Of a stretch of 64,000 nucleotides of DNA, positions 34,014 through 45,501 are shown one piece after another (within the stretch, counting starts at the first letter, position 1; each line of letters starts with the position of its first letter). The stretch is taken from NCBI RefSeq assembly GCF_905404315.1, contig NC_066292.1:9734001-9798000 (forward strand), in the 5' to 3' direction. The notes under the pieces are model-generated. The model saw nothing but the letters and a program-made list of their open reading frames with translations. It was not told the origin of the DNA and searched no databases. Position numbers and translations under genes: made by a program. This DNA comes from Leptidea sinapis. Taxonomy: Eukaryota > Arthropoda > Insecta > Lepidoptera > Pieridae.

Positions 34014-35036
34014 TTATTGCCGTGCTCTATTTATGACGCCCAGTTTCTTTGAAGCCAGTTTGGCTTTGCCCTCCAGATGGCCACGGAATTGGCAATTGCT
34101 CGAGATTTCGAGACCCAGTATTCCGATACTAGGCGAGGCTTTAAGGGAAGTGTTCTCGAAGAGCGGTGATACGGCAAATGGGGTTTTTTTAGTGGTAAAC
34201 GCGCAAACTTGAGTCTTCTGGGGGTTAAATTGGACAAGGTTCAACTTACCCCATTCCGCGACCTTCTCGAGAGAGGACTCGATAGAAGACACAAGTTTCA
34301 CCCGGCACTGGTCGACGTTTTCCCGAAAGAGACCTGCATGGCCCGTGTATACGGCATCACCAGTGCTGTCGTCTGCATAGCAATGCATGTTGGCGGTGTC
34401 CAACATATCATTGATATGCAGAAGAAACAGCGTGGGAGATAGCACACAGCCTTGGGGCACTCCAGCGTTCACGGGCTTGGGATTCGAGCAATAACCGTCG
34501 ATAACGACCTGTATGCTGCGCCCAGTGAGGAAGCTGGAGGTCCACTTGCATAAGCTCTTGGGAAGCCCAAATGATGGAAGTTTTGCGAGGAGCGCCTTGT
34601 GCCATACACGATCAAAGGCCTTCGCTATATCCAGACCAACTGCCAGGCCTTCCCCCTTGCTTTCAATAGCCGCCGCCCATCTGTGTGTTAGGTATACCAG
34701 AAGATCGCCAGTCGACCGACCATGGCGAAAGCCGTACTGCCGGTCGTTGATCAACTGGTGACCCTCAAGGTATACCAAGAGCTGGCGGTTAATTATGCTC
34801 TCCATAATTTTGGAGAGTAGGGAGGTAATAGCAATAGGCCTGTAGTTTGCCGGATCCGAACTGTCTCCTTTTTTTGGGATCGGATGGACAAGGGCTGACT
34901 TCCATGAATCAGGGACTACGCCTTTTGAATAAGAGTACCGGAATAAACGCGTTAGCACCGGCGTCAACTCAGGGGCACACGTTCTAAGCACGATTGGAGA
35001 AATGCCATCCGGCCCGCTTGACTTCCTGACGTCCAA
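34014..35036 (-). pseudogene. LINE-B ORF, middle part: reverse transcriptase
   Basis: Same frame as the endonuclease part. RT motifs: SSGPDGISP, YRPIAITSLLSKIMESI, GLDIAKAFDRVWH, AGVPQGCVLSPTLF and the catalytic CYADDST. It ends at a TAA (about 34014) where another copy (near 40620) has TAC for Tyr, so a single substitution explains the stop. Confidence 0.87.
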
Positions 35037-35075
35037 CGAAAACAGACCTCGCCTAACAGTTTTCTGTCGGAACTA

Positions 35076-36587
35076 TCATTTCCATCCTGCGGTGTCAGGC
35101 ATGGAGCTCTGACACCGCAGGATGGTCGGCGGTGTATTTCCGTTGTCGTCAAGAGTCGAGTTGGAGGAAAAAAGAGTGCACAGGAGATCGGCTTTCTCTT
35201 TTGCCGTATGGGCCAGGGTGTCATTCCTCATGTGCAACGGCGGCATGGACCGCTGGTTGAAGTTACCAAGAGCAGCTTTCGACAACGACCAGAACTTGCG
35301 TGTTCCGGTCGGGTAACTGGAAAGCTGCTCGCCAATTTTGACGACGTGCTTCGATTTCGCACGGGCGATTTGCCGCTTAAAAAATCTGGAGGCACGGTTA
35401 TATTTCCTCTTCAGAACTTTGCAGTTCGGATCCTTTGAGCCCAGCGCCGCAACCCAAGTTCGATACGCCTGTTTTTTGCAGTCAGATGCTGCTTTAACTG
35501 ACGCATCGAACCAGGGCTGTGATCTGCCACCGATCGGTACTACAGAGCTTGGTATAAAAATATCCATGCCCTGCAGTATCACATCGGCTACTGCAACGGC
35601 GCAGGCACTAGGATCATCTGAAAGGAAACAAACCCTGCCCCAAGGGTAGGATGCAAAAAAGGAACGCATCCTATCCCAATCTGCTGACTTGTAGTGCCAA
35701 ACGCGGCGGGTCGCTGGTGGTCTGCGACGTTGGCGTCGGATAGGCACTACACTCCTGACCAGGCAATGGTCGGACGTTCTGAGAGGGGCGTCGACAGAGA
35801 CCTGGTAACCATCGGGATGTGTAGTCAGCAGAAGATCTAATAAGGACGGCATGTGGCTATCCACATCCGGGAGCCGCGTCGGCGACTCAACCAATTGGGA
35901 TAGACCATACGCCAATGCAAAATTATGCACAGATCGCCCTGCGTAGTCTGTGGTACGTGATCCAAGCCATTCGGCATTGTGCCCGTTGAAATCACCCAAG
36001 ACTACGATTTCAGCGGAGGGGATCTGAGCAAGCACGTCATCAAATGCCGCTTGAACGCAGCCCATGAGGTGATCCGTTTCTGCGTTACCACTATGGGACC
36101 TGTAGACACACGCATAGATGCGGACGCGGTCCTCTAAATCTACGCGGAGCCAGAGAGTAGACAGGCCCCTACCCTCAAAATTGCCGAGACGGCGACAGCA
36201 GATATCCTCCCTAACGTACACACATACCCCGGCATGAGGCATGAAATTATGCTCAATTTTGTACCCGGGGTACGTTAAATATGACGTATCGCTAGGTCGA
36301 GATATCTGCGTCTCCGTAAGGAAACACAAGGCCGGCTGCGCCGTCTCAAGGTGGTGGTGGACGGCGTTTAAGTTGGAGTGAATTCCCCGGATGTTACAAA
36401 AGTCCACATTAAGCGTGGAGCGGGGTGCCGTGGTGTTGCTGCCCTGTTTGTCCTGTGACATACGCGGTACTGTGCCCTCCCCAGAATACGAGGGGCAGCC
36501 CGAGCGCGAATGCTCGGGGAGGGATTCTCCGGCTCTACAAGAGCCGGTACCCTCCTGGGGTAATTTATTTTTTAGGACCGCTCTCAT
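35076..36587 (-). pseudogene. LINE-B ORF, 5' part: AP-like endonuclease
   Basis: 503 codons. Endonuclease motifs: FCNIRG (Asn), LTETQI (Glu), VLGDFNGHNAEW (Asp/Asn) and TSDHCLV (Asp-His), consistent with an active-type domain; then the linker leading to RT. The frame is stopped by TGA TAG at 35078-35073, at the edge of a perfect 17-bp inverted repeat (35082-35098 with 35109-35125). Downstream codons continue in the same frame, so the stop is a lesion in one continuous ORF of 1033 codons. Confidence 0.85.
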
Positions 36588-37079
36588 ATTTTGTTGGGGG
36601 GGGGGGAAAGGACGGGGGGGAATGGCCTCCGGTCCTCGACACTAACCTATGCGAAACATAGCGGCACTAGGCCGCTACTTCACGCCGGTATTCTGTGCGA
36701 GTGTGGTAAGTAACCCGGACGAGTCTGGCCCGATTGTGCTGACGTCATAAGGCAGCAGCGTGACTCTCCCACTTTCAAAAAGCCCGTAGTCGCCTCTTAC
36801 GACACCCTTGGACCTGGGACTACCCTATTCTTTTTACGCCCCAAGGCAGCACAGGGCAAAATGTAATTTCTAACGTAATGATAATATTTCCATATTCCAG
36901 ACAAATACTATCACTATATAGTAAAACTATTTTATTAAAATTGCAGCAATCTTAAGCCGGATGACAAAATCGCGGATAGCAAAGGAAACTTCAGTTGACA
37001 TAAATTAAGAAAGACTGATGTGCAAGCTGTAAGCAGAGAGCGATTTTATTTATTTCACTATTTCAATTACATCATATAT

Positions 37080-37260
37080 TCGACGACCTAATAGCTTATT
37101 GGTTAGTATACTGGCCTCTAAGCTTAGAGTCTCGGGTCAAATCCAGGTAGTTGCAAAAATTTTGTATAAGTCAAGTGATACATTTTTATTTTATTTAACC
37201 AATATTTTTATGTAAGTATAAGTTATTTTGTCATTGTCACTTATTAGTTTTCAGTACATG
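37080..37260 (+). mobile_element. tRNA-derived SINE, degenerate copy
   Basis: 'gacgacctaatagcttattggttagtatactgg...gtctcgggtcaaatccaggtag' follows the SINE at 21048 with both pol III boxes mutated. Confidence 0.6.
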
Positions 37261-37489
37261 ATATGCCTAGTTTATTTTTTTTTTAAGAAGACGACAAACG
37301 ATCGTAAGGGTGGTTAGTAATTACCGCCTGCCACCTCTTATACTATCTTGCAATACCAAATGATAAACTACTAGATAATCAGTGCATATTTTAAGTTAAG
37401 TCATTTTTATTTATTAAAACAAAACAAATCTTATTACTACATTTACAATACTATGACTACATAAAATTAAAACTATCATTACGTGGAAG

Positions 37490-37675
37490 CGTACCTAAAA
37501 TACTGGCAGCATTTCCGCGTTGGATAGCTAGGCTGATCCGTTGTCCGAGAAAGCTGCCAGCACTTGGGTTTCCAGTAGCCTTATTAAGGCGCAATAGATA
37601 GTATTTTTAACATTCTCGGCGCCTTTAGGCCCCACGGACCAAGTGTCTCGACACCAAAGGGCACAAAGTTATTTT
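37490..37675 (-). mobile_element. LINE-D 3' end
   Basis: Complement of the 51960-52235 sequence ('cattacgtggaagcgta', 'actggcagca', 'ggtttccagtagccttatt', 'ggaccaagtgtctcgacacca'). Confidence 0.65.
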
Positions 37676-38454
37676 GTTGGGATTAATAATAAAACTTTTA
37701 ATCTTTCACGTTTATCAAAATTTATGAGCACCAGTCTGTTTGTCTGTTGAGAACCAGCCTGTGTGTTTAGCCTCGCTTGGATATTTTTTTTACTTCCAAA
37801 TGAATGTTTGTTAAGTTAGGTAATTCATACTTTGTACATTAAATTTTACAAAACGTACATTTAAAATTTTAGGCGCTGTCGGTTTTAGGTGATAAATTTA
37901 TGCAATAAATTAATCTTTTATGTAGTATTTTACATATATCATTACTGTTCAATATGAAAATTACTCAATTAACTCTACTAATTCCAAAAATTAATCTAAT
38001 AATATTTTAAAATATAATGTAATAAGATCATCTTGTCACTTGCACCATACTACAATATTTTCTTCTCAGTTTAAAGGAAATTGGGTTAGCGTCGTTAATC
38101 AGACGCCGTAAGTCGCATCCGCTAGAGGCTTTGCAACGACCTACATATTTACACGATTTATTTGTATAACCACTCTAAATGTTACAAAAATAATGCATTG
38201 GGACTCGGGCTCTTTATTTCTATTTTACTAACCGTAGTATTTAGTATATACATACATTTTTGTGTTGTACTTTAGAAGGCAAGAAACAAATTCAGTCATG
38301 CGTTTCTAGAAATCTGCCTATCAAGATTTTTTAAAGAACGCGATGTAGTCAAATCATTTATTACTTAATTTAATTAAATTTCTCCTAAAGAAAGTAATAA
38401 TACAAAAACTCGTTATTATTTGTATGAATGAGGAGTACAACGAGTTTCTGAAAG

Positions 38455-38645
38455 CATAAGATCCCTGGGTTCGAATCCCGGTAGGTGTAAACATTTATAT
38501 GTGGATATTTGTTTCCGAGTCATGGATGATTTTTTAGATTTATATATGTAGTAGTGAGTACAACATTATATCAAATATATCGTTGTCTTGCAATGCCTAG
38601 ATTGGGGCATAATAATGTGTGTCTATATTTAAATTAAATAAATAA
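38455..38645 (+). mobile_element. tRNA-derived SINE, 5'-truncated copy
   Basis: Starts inside the tRNA-like head, keeping box B GGTTCGAATCC, and carries the SINE body ('tgtttccgagtcatggatg', 'atcgttgtcttgcaatgcc'). Confidence 0.7.
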
Positions 38646-38654
38646 ATAAAAAGA

Positions 38655-38722
38655 ACTTATGTTCATTGATCACCGCCGCCCACATTCTTCTGCAACACAA
38701 GAGGAATCACATGAGCGTTCTG
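38655..38722 (-). mobile_element. LINE-B short fragment
   Basis: 'tgatcaccgccgcccacattcttctgcaacacaagaggaatcaca' matches the end of LINE-B. Confidence 0.7.
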
Positions 38723-39019
38723 TTCACGCCAATATCTATCTATCCTTGTTCTCCTATCATACTCTCTCCTCTTCCCCACTTCGCTGCAACGCACCATGCA
38801 GATTGATCAGGTCAGGTTAGGTTTCTCAGTCCTACAGCTATTTTTTCTTAAAAGTAACTACTTAACTTTTAAGTATCAGTAATAATGAGTAGAATTATGA
38901 AGGACGGAATGGATAGTAAATCCAAACATGTATGCCTATAATATATCTAATGATGGAAAACAGTATAGTCTTTCAATGCGGTTCACAAAACAAAAAGTTC
39001 TTAGATAAAAATATCACAC

Positions 39020-39640
39020 CGCCGCTCCAGGTCGGAGTTGGCCTGTTCCATCAACTATTTGCCAAAACTAAACTTAAGCAATCTTCTCATATACCACGTC
39101 AATCAAGACTTTATAACTCCATCTGTGGTGAGGTAGATATTTAAGATTCGTTACCTGTGTTATAGAAAAGTTATTTTATGTGTTATTATTTTGTTTTATT
39201 TTTAATTATTGTGTTCTTGGTGTCACAAAAGTAAAGACTTAACTAAAGACGAAACAAACATAAACTCGCAATTCCATCTACTAGGCTCTGTAAAATTGCT
39301 AAATATTTTAAAGTGGATTGTGTTATATTTTATAATAAACTCCAAAATGATATTAAAATATTACCTATTAAAAAATTTAAATGTATCGTAAAAACAAATT
39401 AACATCTGAGGCCTATTTATAAAGTGAACGATTATTTGAATGATAAAGATAGTTGGAATTGATGTTCTAAATTTTGTTAATGAATATTGTTATACTCATT
39501 TGAATGCTATTGTAACTTTTGTACTTCATACTGACTTGCACTTATAAAGTTTTAGTGAATAAAGATTTTTTTTTACTTTGACTTTTGACTGTGCATGTTG
39601 TCACACCTTCATTTGTTGTACATTCAACTCGTATTTTGTC
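39020..39640 (+). mobile_element. LINE3-like 3' end, interrupted
   Basis: The frame QVGVGLFHQLFAKTKLKQ, then YNSICGEVDI, matches the C-terminus of the LINE at 56418-60905. The 3' UTR phrase 'tgtgcatgttgtcacacctt...tttgttgtacattcaactc' resumes at 39590. Between them lies another LINE end (about 39230-39588), and a Helitron follows at 39645. Confidence 0.7.
39230..39588 (+). mobile_element. Other LINE 3' end nested in LINE3-like tail
   Basis: Broken frames with IKKFKCIVKTN and VNDYLNDKDSWN, a C-terminal LINE pattern. Ends 'gtgaataaagatttttttttactttgactttt'. Confidence 0.5.
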
Positions 39641-39644
39641 ACTA

Positions 39645-40055
39645 TCTATATATATAAAAATGAATTGCTGTTCGTTAGTCTCACTAAAACTCGAGAACGG
39701 CAGGACTGATTTGGTTAATTTTGGTCTTGAATTATTTGTGGAAGTCCAGGGAAGGTTGAAAAGGTTTGAATAAACATGAAAATCCTCGGATTTAAACAAA
39801 AACAACAATTTTGATTTTCCTTTGACGTGTCCCCCGTCGTTCAGAAATCAAATAAAAATAATAGCTTAAAATTAATAACTAATTAGAATTTTTACATTTT
39901 TCTAACTTTCTAAGGAGGTAAAAAATAAACTTCATTAAAACACGGGTAACACTTAAAAAAAGGATTCCTTTTGTTTGTTTTTAGTTTATTTTATACAAAA
40001 GCTTAGCTCTTTTATTTATCGATTGCGGTAGTATGAAGTCTGCCGGGTCAACTAG
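39645..40055 (+). mobile_element. Non-autonomous Helitron
   Basis: Begins TCTATATATATAAAAATGAA with 'tgctgttcgttagtctcactaa' and ends 'tgccgggtcaaCTAG' before T. The typical lepidopteran Helitron start and end; about 411 bp; no helicase. Confidence 0.88.
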
Positions 40056-40384
40056 TTAAATATATTTTAGCGGATAAGAATATAACAACCACTCGTTCTC
40101 CTTTAAATAAATAAATGTTAGATATAGAAGTAATATGTATTTATCTTCCCTAGAAAAACTTATAAATTATAAGTCTTGTGAGCGCGTTGAAAGTTAAATA
40201 CAAGTTGAAGTAACGGTAACTTAGCCGATACCGATGTACAAAACTATTGAATGGAAACAACCCTTGAGAGAGTTTGTTGTTGGCTCGTTAGCTTCAAATT
40301 GAGTGTTCTTCATTCTGTATTTGTAACAACAAATTGGATCAACATCAATGGACTTTTAACAATAGTATTAGCATAGAGTTAAAA

Positions 40385-40583
40385 GGCATAAAAGGCGTTT
40401 TTTTCCCAAAATTGATTCCCTATGAATTCTTTTCGATGTAATTTCTAGGCATAAAAAGTCATAAAAGGCATTTATTTTCTCAAAATAGGTTCCTTTAGAA
40501 TTCTTTTTGATGGAATTTCTAATACTACTACCGCTTCGGAAATGGTGCTCTGACTGAGAGAAGAAGCGGTGCGAGAAACTCTG
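40385..40583 (-). mobile_element. LINE-C 3' end with duplicated tail
   Basis: Complement of the LINE-C tail; the terminal about 70-bp segment (ataaaaggc...aattcttt..gat..aatttct) is present twice in tandem. It abuts the LINE-B fragment at 40586. Confidence 0.65.
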
Positions 40584-40585
40584 CG

Positions 40586-40790
40586 CTTTATACAGCGCTA
40601 GAATGTGGGCCGGCTTGAAGTATTGCCGTGCTCTATTTATGACGCCCAGTTACTTCTAAGCCAATTTAACTTTGCTCTCCAGATGGCCGCGGAATTGGCA
40701 ATAGTTGGATATTTCGGGACCCAATATGCCTATACTAGGCGAGGCTGTAAGGGAAGTGTTGTCGAAAGCGGTGATACGACACGATAAGTC
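40586..40790 (-). mobile_element. LINE-B internal fragment
   Basis: 'cagcgctagaatgtgggccggcttgaagtattgccgtgctctatttatgacgcccag' matches LINE-B near 33985-34170. It lacks a 3' end, so it is a deletion product. It preserves the Tyr codon (gta on plus) that is a stop in the main copy. Confidence 0.8.
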
Positions 40791-40799
40791 TACGGCAAT

Positions 40800-41550
40800 C
40801 CTAAATGGACGATTCGACCTTTAATCCAATTCCTGATTTTGATATTTTATTTATTCATTAAAGCCTATTACAATATAAAACAACTACTAATTAATTTACA
40901 GTATTTTATATGTCATTCCATTGCTGGGCAAAGAAATAACCCTTCTTCTTCCATTCGTTCTTATTGTTTGCTGTTTGGGACCATAGCATTTTCACATTTT
41001 GACATAAGAGCATACGTATACGGATAACCCGGTACTCTCTTTTAACAACAGATACATTACAAATCTTCTTAAGCAATTAACGTACATATGAATTTGAAAT
41101 CCGAAAACAAAATGGTTTGTGGCGGTCGGCGGACCCTGGAGGTCTACTCGCAAAATCGACAACGATACATACAGAACGATACGTTAATACTCCGAATATA
41201 TCGCACCTCCTCTGACAAATGTTCGAATTAATATTTTAATTTATTTACCATGCTAGAGTGAATGAATTATGTGAAAACATTGAAAAACTAAATATTATCC
41301 GTGTTACTACAAAAAAGTAAAACATATTGTGTTGAAAACTTCTTTTAAGAAAGTTCTATTACAAATGTGTGTATTTCTCTGTTGTTTAGTTCAACAATCT
41401 TTATATATTGCTTATACATGACTCGTACCTTCTCTAAGATGTGTCAGGAAGATTTAAATTATATGATGACAGATATATGACAGCTGTCAAAAATTGCGTT
41501 CCGTTCCTATATTATTGTTCCTGTACTCTTCAGTTTGTGTTTTTTTTAAC
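40800..41550. other. AT-rich stretch, nothing recognised
   Basis: Small open frames have no motifs. A CpG-containing block near 41110-41170 was not recognised. Confidence 0.5.
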
Positions 41551-41558
41551 GACGATAT

Positions 41559-42021
41559 AGGGTATGTTCCGATATGCACTGCGAGCACTGCACAGTGCTA
41601 TCACTGTAGAAAAATTAGTTCTGTTATGGACTGCCAGTATACTACCGCAGTACTCTAGGGAAATACATGACGTCATAAATCGCCGCCATATTCTACTGTG
41701 GCGTTTTCGAGGTAAGGCACTCCCAGTACTTTGATCACGTGGTCAGTCAAAACCACTTGAGTGCCTAATGTTTTATAAACAATACAGTTTAATCCCAAAT
41801 ATTTTTCAATTTGACAGCACTCCAACAACAGATTTTTTTAATGAACTAGAAAACTTTAATACACTTATTTGAATGCTACGTCAAAAAATGCGGCTGACAG
41901 TATACGGGATTGCGTTCCGTTTTAAATAGTAACCAATATAACTATAAAGGAACGGCTTCACAGTATACTAAATTGACGTCACACTGTACTGTGGTCGTAG
42001 TGCATATCGGAACAAACCCTT
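41559..42021. mobile_element. MITE-like element with about 25-bp TIRs
   Basis: The left end agggtatgttccgatatgcact is matched by the complement of 'agtgcatatcggaacaaaccct' at the right. No ORF. The target duplication is unclear. Confidence 0.75.
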
Positions 42022-42544
42022 AGTTAAATACAAGCTAAACACTGTTTTCTAATGGAAAAAGATAAACTCCATTTTAGACGTCGTTATTGTTGGGTCACTG
42101 ACGTTGTTATAGTTAGTTCACTGTTTAACAAAACACGTGTCTAAGCCATGTCTAAATATTTTCTTTGTAATAACACCGTTAATGTTTTAGATTTATTTGA
42201 CAATTATTAACTACACTGGGTTTTACCAACATCTAAAAATCTTCCCAATAACCATAACTGTATTATAAGAATTAAAAACTTAATTCTGTTACATCTGTGT
42301 TTGTACGTAAATCCTTGTTTACACAGTTCTACAACTTTTGTAAACAATTTTACCAGCAAAATGCGCAAACTAAAACGGACTTTCTGAATGGAGTTTATTA
42401 TCAATTATTTGCGTAACTCGAGTTAACCAGAGTTAAATAAATCGCGAAGGGTGCTTCCGGAACATGATTTTGGTTGAAACATGGATATAAAATGAAGCTC
42501 TAGAATGTCTGGGAATAATATTTTAAGTGTTTTATACTTATATT

Positions 42545-42795
42545 TATATTTTACTCAGTTTATATAAAGTTATATATTACTTAGTTTTAATTTATCCTAT
42601 TCCTATATTTTACTAAGTTTTAATCTATCCTATTCCTATATTTTTCTTAGTTTTAATCTATCCTAATACTATATTATACTCAGTTTTCATGTATCCTTAT
42701 CGTTTATTTTACTTAGTTAAATCTATCCTATTCCTGTCTTTTCTTAGTTTTAATTTATCCTAATTCTACATTTTACTTAATTTTCATCTATTTCG
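42545..42795. repeat. AT-rich tandem repeat, unit about 33 bp
   Basis: About six imperfect units of 'ttttacttagttttaatctatcctattcctata', diverged from each other. Confidence 0.8.
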
Positions 42796-42799
42796 GTCG

Positions 42800-44175
42800 A
42801 TTTTATATATTCGATCTATATATCTATTCGATCGGTATTTTTTTTTTATGTATGTACACCGATTACTCAGAGATTTATGATCCGATTAATGTTATTTTTC
42901 TTTACTTCGTGCATAATAATAAATGCATAATATATATGGTCCCGTATAAATTTTACATACTTTGGCCCAGTAATTTTCATTTTATGAACATTTTTTATAT
43001 TCATTTAATATATTCTCAACCTGATCGTGGAATGTACGGCTAGATTGAAATTCTCGATTACTTGCATCCGCATTTTTCTTATATAATAGTTTCTGTCACT
43101 ACATCTTCTTTGAGACAGTGTCCATCTCTTATGCCTCTGTTTCCTAAAATGTTAAAAATACTGAGTATTTTGTAACAACAAAGATAATTAATTCATAGAT
43201 ATTGAAACAGTCGTATAGTTCGAATAGATCTAAGTTTATAAATAACTAAAAAGTCAATAAAATTTAACTTCCTTTTTAAGAAAGTTATATCTTATAATTA
43301 AACAAAAACATAAACCAAACATTCACCTTAATATTATTTCACTGACACATTTTACTAAAAAACCACAGAATATGATTAAATTCAATTTAATTGATGAAGC
43401 GCATCTAGTAGAGTAATTCCGAAGAAACCACATCCTACGTGAAGACGAAATTATAGTTCGCTTGTTAAGCAGTCCATGCATTCACATTCAAATTAACGCG
43501 TCTGTTTGACTTGGGATTTCACCGGTAAAATTGAAAAGTTCTCGATGGAAATTTCATTTGCAAATCTAGGTATGTATTTGCATATAATATACTAGCTAGT
43601 GCCGGGGACTGCGCGGAATTCCGCTTTGTATCCAAAGTTTTCGCATAACATTTTTATTAAATAAAATAATCGTTATATACGTTACATTATTTAAACGCAT
43701 GTCTAAGAGTCAGTAAATTAGAAAATTATCACGACGATATATGTATATTATATTATATCTCATTTTAGTGAAACGAAAACAATATTCTACTCCCAGTTAT
43801 ACTTTGTCAACCTTAGAAACTCGAAAATCCGTTCAGCGAAACTGCTGTATTGCTGACAAGTTCGCTAAGAAACTAACAGAAAAACAGACAGGTAGAAAAG
43901 AATACTAAAACTGCTTCTCACATATTTCGTATGTCACCGCTTTTAGTTTTCAATATTACTTAGAATGTTAGGTAGTTTGGGTTTAGTTAATTCTTTTTAG
44001 AACAGACAGGAAGACCAAATGATGTCAAAAGCATCTGCATATGCATTAAGATAGAAATGCTCAGAAAAGTGGTGGTTTGTCTTTCTATTCATGCGAAGGG
44101 AGGAAATGGAGCGGAGTGAGAAAGTACTATGTTTATAAGCAATTTGTTATTTTTTAAAGTAATCCCTAACTTCTG
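42800..44175. other. AT-rich stretch, nothing certain
   Basis: No gene. A phrase 'actagctagtgccggggactgcgcggaattccgc' near 43600 may be the edge of an unrecognised repeat. Confidence 0.45.
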
Positions 44176-44325
44176 GGATTAATTACACAAATTAAATTTG
44201 ACAGTCGTTATCGGTGCGCCGCTAGGTTTGCACGTGCGCGTATTAAATCGTTTACGTGTTTATTAAGTATCTTTTCGAGTGAACTGCGCCCGCGCCCGCG
44301 CGCGTCGTTTCTGACTACAGGGACG

Positions 44326-45501
44326 ATGGAATCTCAACCTAGTTACTCGTCTGTTACCCAAACTGTCGCGTTCCCCAGCAAAGAACAAGCCGTTATCATA
44401 GATACAGTTGACGACTCCCCTATTAAAGAATACGCGTATGCGTTTGCAAAAATAATCGATTCCACCCAAATAAGATTCCTAAGTCGAATGTCGAATAATA
44501 GAATCTGCGTTTATGTATCTTCTAAAGATATCGCTGATGAGCTAGTAGATAAACACCAGTGCATTTTAATAAATAACAAAAAATTACCTATTCGACCCCT
44601 AATTACCCAAAATAAACGTATAATATTCTCCAACGTTTGTCCAATTATTCCACACGCCATACTGGAGAACAAATTGACAGAATTCGATATAAAATTAGTA
44701 TCTCCAGTGACATTTATTAAGGCTGGCTTGAATGATCCTGGTTTTAGCCACATTTTAAGTTTTCGGCGTCAAACATACATTTCTCCAGAGGACCTACCAA
44801 AAATGCCTGACCGTATTCAAATAGACTTCGATGGCAGCACATACTGGATCTACACCTCTTCTGACTCCATGACATGCTTCATTTGTAAAAAAGTGGGACA
44901 TGTCGCCAGCAAATGTCCTGAAAATGTAAACACGGCAAATAAAATTATACCTACTGAAATAAAGGATACAACAAGTATCGTTACTTCAGATTTTCTACCA
45001 TTAGACTCGTTCAAAAGACCACACCCACCCACAACTGAGTCGTCCCACACTATTGATAGTCCGCAACCCCAATTTACTGAAACTTTAAATTCGGAACAAA
45101 TTTCAATGAGCGATACAGATTCAGAGAATATGTCTGAGGACACAACTTACTTAAGTGACACACTGTCATCAAAAGATTTGGCCAAGAATTCACGCAAAAA
45201 GAAGAGAACCTCCTCATCAACTAGTGACTTGGTGGTAGCTGATTGGGAGAAGATAAGTACAATCATCACTTCGTCGCCTCAAAACTACCCGATGGATCAA
45301 CTACAGTTTAAGAATTTTCTAGAAAACACTCATGGAGTTCAAGATATAAGTATTATTTGTGATCAGTATTCTAAGGACCCTTCCACTATATTAAGAATGT
45401 TAACGGACCTATATCCTCATTTTAATAATAGAAGTATTAAAAGTCGCATAACTCGCTTACAACGAAAACTTAAATTATTATATAAAAACAAAAATGTCTA
45501 G
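44326..45501 (+). CDS. LINE-I ORF1, Gag-like nucleic-acid-binding protein
   Basis: 391 residues and intact. One CCHC zinc knuckle, CFICKKVGHVASKCP, at about residues 184-198, preceded by an RRM-like region (residues 40-170 include RFLSRMSNNRICVYVSSK). A Ser/Thr-rich middle and a basic C-terminus (SRITRLQRKLKLLYKNK) follow. In I-type elements ORF1 coats the RNA and chaperones reverse transcription in ribonucleoprotein particles. Its stop overlaps the ORF2 start (ATGTCTAG, 45494-45501), so ORF2 is likely made by termination-reinitiation. Confidence 0.88.
   Translation: MESQPSYSSVTQTVAFPSKEQAVIIDTVDDSPIKEYAYAFAKIIDSTQIRFLSRMSNNRICVYVSSKDIADELVDKHQCILINNKKLPIRPLITQNKRIIFSNVCPIIPHAILENKLTEFDIKLVSPVTFIKAGLNDPGFSHILSFRRQTYISPEDLPKMPDRIQIDFDGSTYWIYTSSDSMTCFICKKVGHVASKCPENVNTANKIIPTEIKDTTSIVTSDFLPLDSFKRPHPPTTESSHTIDSPQPQFTETLNSEQISMSDTDSENMSEDTTYLSDTLSSKDLAKNSRKKKRTSSSTSDLVVADWEKISTIITSSPQNYPMDQLQFKNFLENTHGVQDISIICDQYSKDPSTILRMLTDLYPHFNNRSIKSRITRLQRKLKLLYKNKNV

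Larger units (their letters stand above)
33425..36860 (-). mobile_element. LINE-B: near full-length CR1/Jockey-group non-LTR retrotransposon
   Basis: Minus strand: a 5' region of about 270 nt with G/C runs, one long frame (36587-33489), a short 3' UTR 'acctattccataaaa', and poly-A (plus-strand T-run 33422-33440). No RNase H and no separate ORF1 are visible, so the 5' end may be truncated or the family single-ORF. At least ten fragments of the same family lie elsewhere in the window. No clear target duplication was found. Confidence 0.88.

Noticed and set aside
34209..34442. Plus-strand frames across LINE-B (several, also 34513-34761, 35122-35649)
   Set aside because: They are antisense shadows of the RT and endonuclease frame.
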